From positions 1 to 8,400 of the forward strand of contig JAIRRM010000025.1 of NCBI GenBank assembly GCA_031255975.1: 8,400 nucleotides of DNA, written 5' to 3'. The notes below the pieces were generated by a model. The model was not told where the DNA came from. It worked only from the letters and a program-made list of their open reading frames with translations, and made no database searches. Below, one piece after another: positions 6,725 to 8,400 of the stretch. Both the position numbers and the translations under genes were made by a program. The stretch is from Propionibacteriaceae bacterium. Lineage in GTDB: Bacteria; Actinomycetota; Actinomycetes; Propionibacteriales; Propionibacteriaceae. Numbering within the stretch: the first letter of the stretch is position 1; the number at the start of each line of letters is the position of its first letter.

Positions 6725-8400
6725 CTGCCACCGCCCAATACTTCGCTGGCGGCGGAGACGAGCGCCGGGGTGGGGCGCCAGACGAACACCCCGCAGGGGT
6801 CGTTGCCGCAAAGCGGGGTGTCAGGCCCGGCCATGCCGCGTACAAAGAGATAGCCCACCCCGGATAACAGTGTGGCGGGGTCGGCGTCCGGCATACGCCA
6901 CGCGAGGTGGCGGGTGAGCGCCACCGCGTACAGCAACGCCTGTAGTGGGTAGTGTGCCCGCATCATGGCCTGTGCCATCGCGTCCGGCGTGTAGTCGGTT
7001 ACCAACAACGGCCTACCCTCCGGGGTGGGGAAACGGTTGGTCTTGTAGTCGAGGATGACGAAGCCGTCTGTGGTTGGCGTGGTGGGGACAGTTGATGGCT
7101 TTGCGGTATCACGCAGCCGCAGCACCACGTCAATCGAGCCGGTGAGGAACCCGGAGAGCACCTTGTTGGCGGCTGGAGTGGCAGCCAGCAGTGATCCATA
7201 CGGTTGCAGCGGATCGGTAGGTGGCAGCAGCGCCGGGTCATTGAACAGGGCCGCCAGATCGGCCACCGTACGATTGCCCGGCATCGGCAATTCAGGCGCG
7301 GCGTCAAGCCCACCCAACGGCATCTCGAAGGACAGTTCCGCCAACCGGTCGGCGGCTCCGAAATCCGCCAGGGTACGACCGGGGGCGAGCGTGCCCAATG
7401 GGGTACGCAACACCCGTGACAGCCCTGCGGCCAACAGCTGCGGGTTCAGACCGGCGAGCGGGTTGGCGGTGGCGAAGCGGCGGCACAGCCCGACGAGACG
7501 GCCATCCAAATCGGGGGCTTGCGGGTCGAGATGCTCCAGCGCCTCATGCACGATGGTTCCGAACAACGCCCCGGCGGGCATATCCCCCAGTGGCGAGGGG
7601 AACGATTCGGAATCGGTTGCCGCACCCGACGCTCCCGGTACCACGGTGTCTTCACCGAGGCTCGGGGGCGTCGTCCCCGCCAGTGCGTCGCCAGCTTCCA
7701 GTTCCGGTTCGTCTTCCCCCGCCGTGAATCCGTGCAACCCTTCGGTGAGCCCGGAATATGACGTGCGTGTCCAGGCATGGTCTACCGCGCGCTCAAAACG
7801 GCGCGCCGTAAGCGCTCGCCGTGGCGGCGGCGCGGGCTCCCTAGTGAACGGTGCCTCATCGGGCACCGTCGTCACGGTGAACAGTTCTGGAGGCAGATTG
7901 GCTATGTTCGGTTTGGTGGTGTTAGCGACACCTGGCCCGGAGAGCAGTAGTTGTAGCCCGGATTCAGCGAGATTACGGCTGGTGGGTGCCCACCACAGCA
8001 CCAGCCGCGACGACGCCCGGGTGGCGGCCACGTACAGCTTTCGCAGCGTATCGGCGCGCTCCTCGGCCCGGAACAGCGTCTCGACCTCCGGCGACGGGGC
8101 GGCACTCACATCGAATAATCGGTCAGCTCCCCGATGAAACACCACTCCAGGGTCGTGTGGCCTTTTGGCGTTGTAAAGCTGATCTGCTGCCTCCGGCAGC
8201 AACACCACCGGAAACTCCAACCCTTTGGCGGCATGTACCGTGAGGAGTTGCACCGCGCGTCGTCCGGTCTCCAAGCGCCGGGAGCGATCCCCGGATTGAG
8301 CACGCCGTTCGCTGCGCATTCGATCAGCGAGCCAGGTTGCCAAATCGACGGCGCTCGGATGTCCCGGCAGCGTACCCAGAATTTCGGCGATATGGCGGAT
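6721..8400 (-). CDS. recB: RecB, C-terminal helicase 2A and nuclease domains (5' partial)
   Basis: RecB is the 3'-5' helicase and only nuclease of RecBCD. The frame is open from 8400, giving 559 residues, roughly half of a full RecB (about 1100-1180 aa); the TTG at 8343 is internal. Numbered from the codon at 8400: motif V LLTVHAAKGLEFPVVLLP at 52-69 and motif VI LYVAATRASSRLVL at 122-135. A Pro/Ser/Glu/Asp-rich linker at about 225-275 leads to the nuclease domain, with His285 in GTIVHEALEHL, Asp424 in GSIDVVL, and Asp451/Lys453 in ILDYKTN. These correspond to E. coli RecB His956, Asp1067, Asp1080 and Lys1082. HYPLQALLYAVAL follows, then YLFVRGM at 517-523, a signature that separates RecB from AddA, AdnA and AdnB. 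It sits directly before recD with an ATGA overlap. In actinobacteria recC precedes recB, so it is expected beyond the right edge. Confidence 0.94.
   Translation of the reverse strand: MRHIAEILGTLPGHPSAVDLATWLADRMRSERRAQSGDRSRRLETGRRAVQLLTVHAAKGLEFPVVLLPEAADQLYNAKRPHDPGVVFHRGADRLFDVSAAPSPEVETLFRAEERADTLRKLYVAATRASSRLVLWWAPTSRNLAESGLQLLLSGPGVANTTKPNIANLPPELFTVTTVPDEAPFTREPAPPPRRALTARRFERAVDHAWTRTSYSGLTEGLHGFTAGEDEPELEAGDALAGTTPPSLGEDTVVPGASGAATDSESFPSPLGDMPAGALFGTIVHEALEHLDPQAPDLDGRLVGLCRRFATANPLAGLNPQLLAAGLSRVLRTPLGTLAPGRTLADFGAADRLAELSFEMPLGGLDAAPELPMPGNRTVADLAALFNDPALLPPTDPLQPYGSLLAATPAANKVLSGFLTGSIDVVLRLRDTAKPSTVPTTPTTDGFVILDYKTNRFPTPEGRPLLVTDYTPDAMAQAMMRAHYPLQALLYAVALTRHLAWRMPDADPATLLSGVGYLFVRGMAGPDTPLCGNDPCGVFVWRPTPALVSAASEVLGGGR

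Noticed and set aside
6725..6811. An N-terminal extension of RecD to 6811
   Set aside because: The extra 29 residues are Arg/Pro-rich, overlap the conserved RecB C-terminus, and the ATGA junction with its upstream GGGCGGTGG explains the start at 6724.
7055..8137. A 360-codon plus-strand open frame opposite recB
   Set aside because: It is Ser/Ala/Gly-rich with no recognisable domain, and lies wholly antisense to conserved RecB motifs. Such frames are common opposite GC-rich genes.
1..8400. tRNA, rRNA, CRISPR, insertion sequence, attachment site or SOS box
   Set aside because: I read both strands for clustered repeats, terminal inverted repeats, tRNA-like arms and the actinobacterial LexA palindrome and saw none. 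Nearly all the sequence is accounted for by five repair or NAD genes.

Overview
The window is GC-rich and almost fully coding. It comes from a chromosome of a high-GC Gram-positive bacterium (Actinomycetota). The main evidence is a clear adnA-adnB pair, the two-subunit helicase-nuclease typical of mycobacteria and relatives, followed closely by nudC. Start codons (TTG, GTG) and G/C-rich third codon positions fit. I cannot name a genus.

Layout. Plus strand: the C-terminal nuclease part of AdnA (1-914, cut by the window edge), a 24-codon mini-ORF bridging the junction (907-981), complete AdnB (978-4229), and a short NudC-type Nudix hydrolase (4233-4886). After a 41-bp gap, on the minus strand and convergent with the first set: complete RecD (6724-4928), preceded in its operon by RecB (8400-6721, C-terminal part only). 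recB and recD overlap by ATGA. RecC, normally upstream of recB in actinobacteria, would lie beyond the right edge. No RNA gene, mobile element, CRISPR array or strong terminator was seen, and both operon promoters lie outside the window.

Function. The two operons encode the two competing double-strand-break end-processing machines of actinobacteria. Both unwind DNA from broken ends and cut it with RecB-family (PD-(D/E)XK) nucleases. In mycobacteria AdnAB feeds RecA-dependent recombination while RecBCD feeds single-strand annealing, and the two loci are far apart. Here they sit tail to tail, which is the most notable feature of the window. NudC degrades NAD(H) or removes NAD caps from RNA; it is a known neighbour of adnAB, but this copy lacks most of the usual N-terminal domain.

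All catalytic motifs I could check in the visible parts of AdnA, AdnB, RecB, RecD and NudC are intact, so I see no sign of decay. I found no convincing evidence for a wholly new system. The points worth a second look are the gene arrangement, the adnA-adnB junction, the single reading frame shared by adnA, adnB and nudC, and the short NudC.
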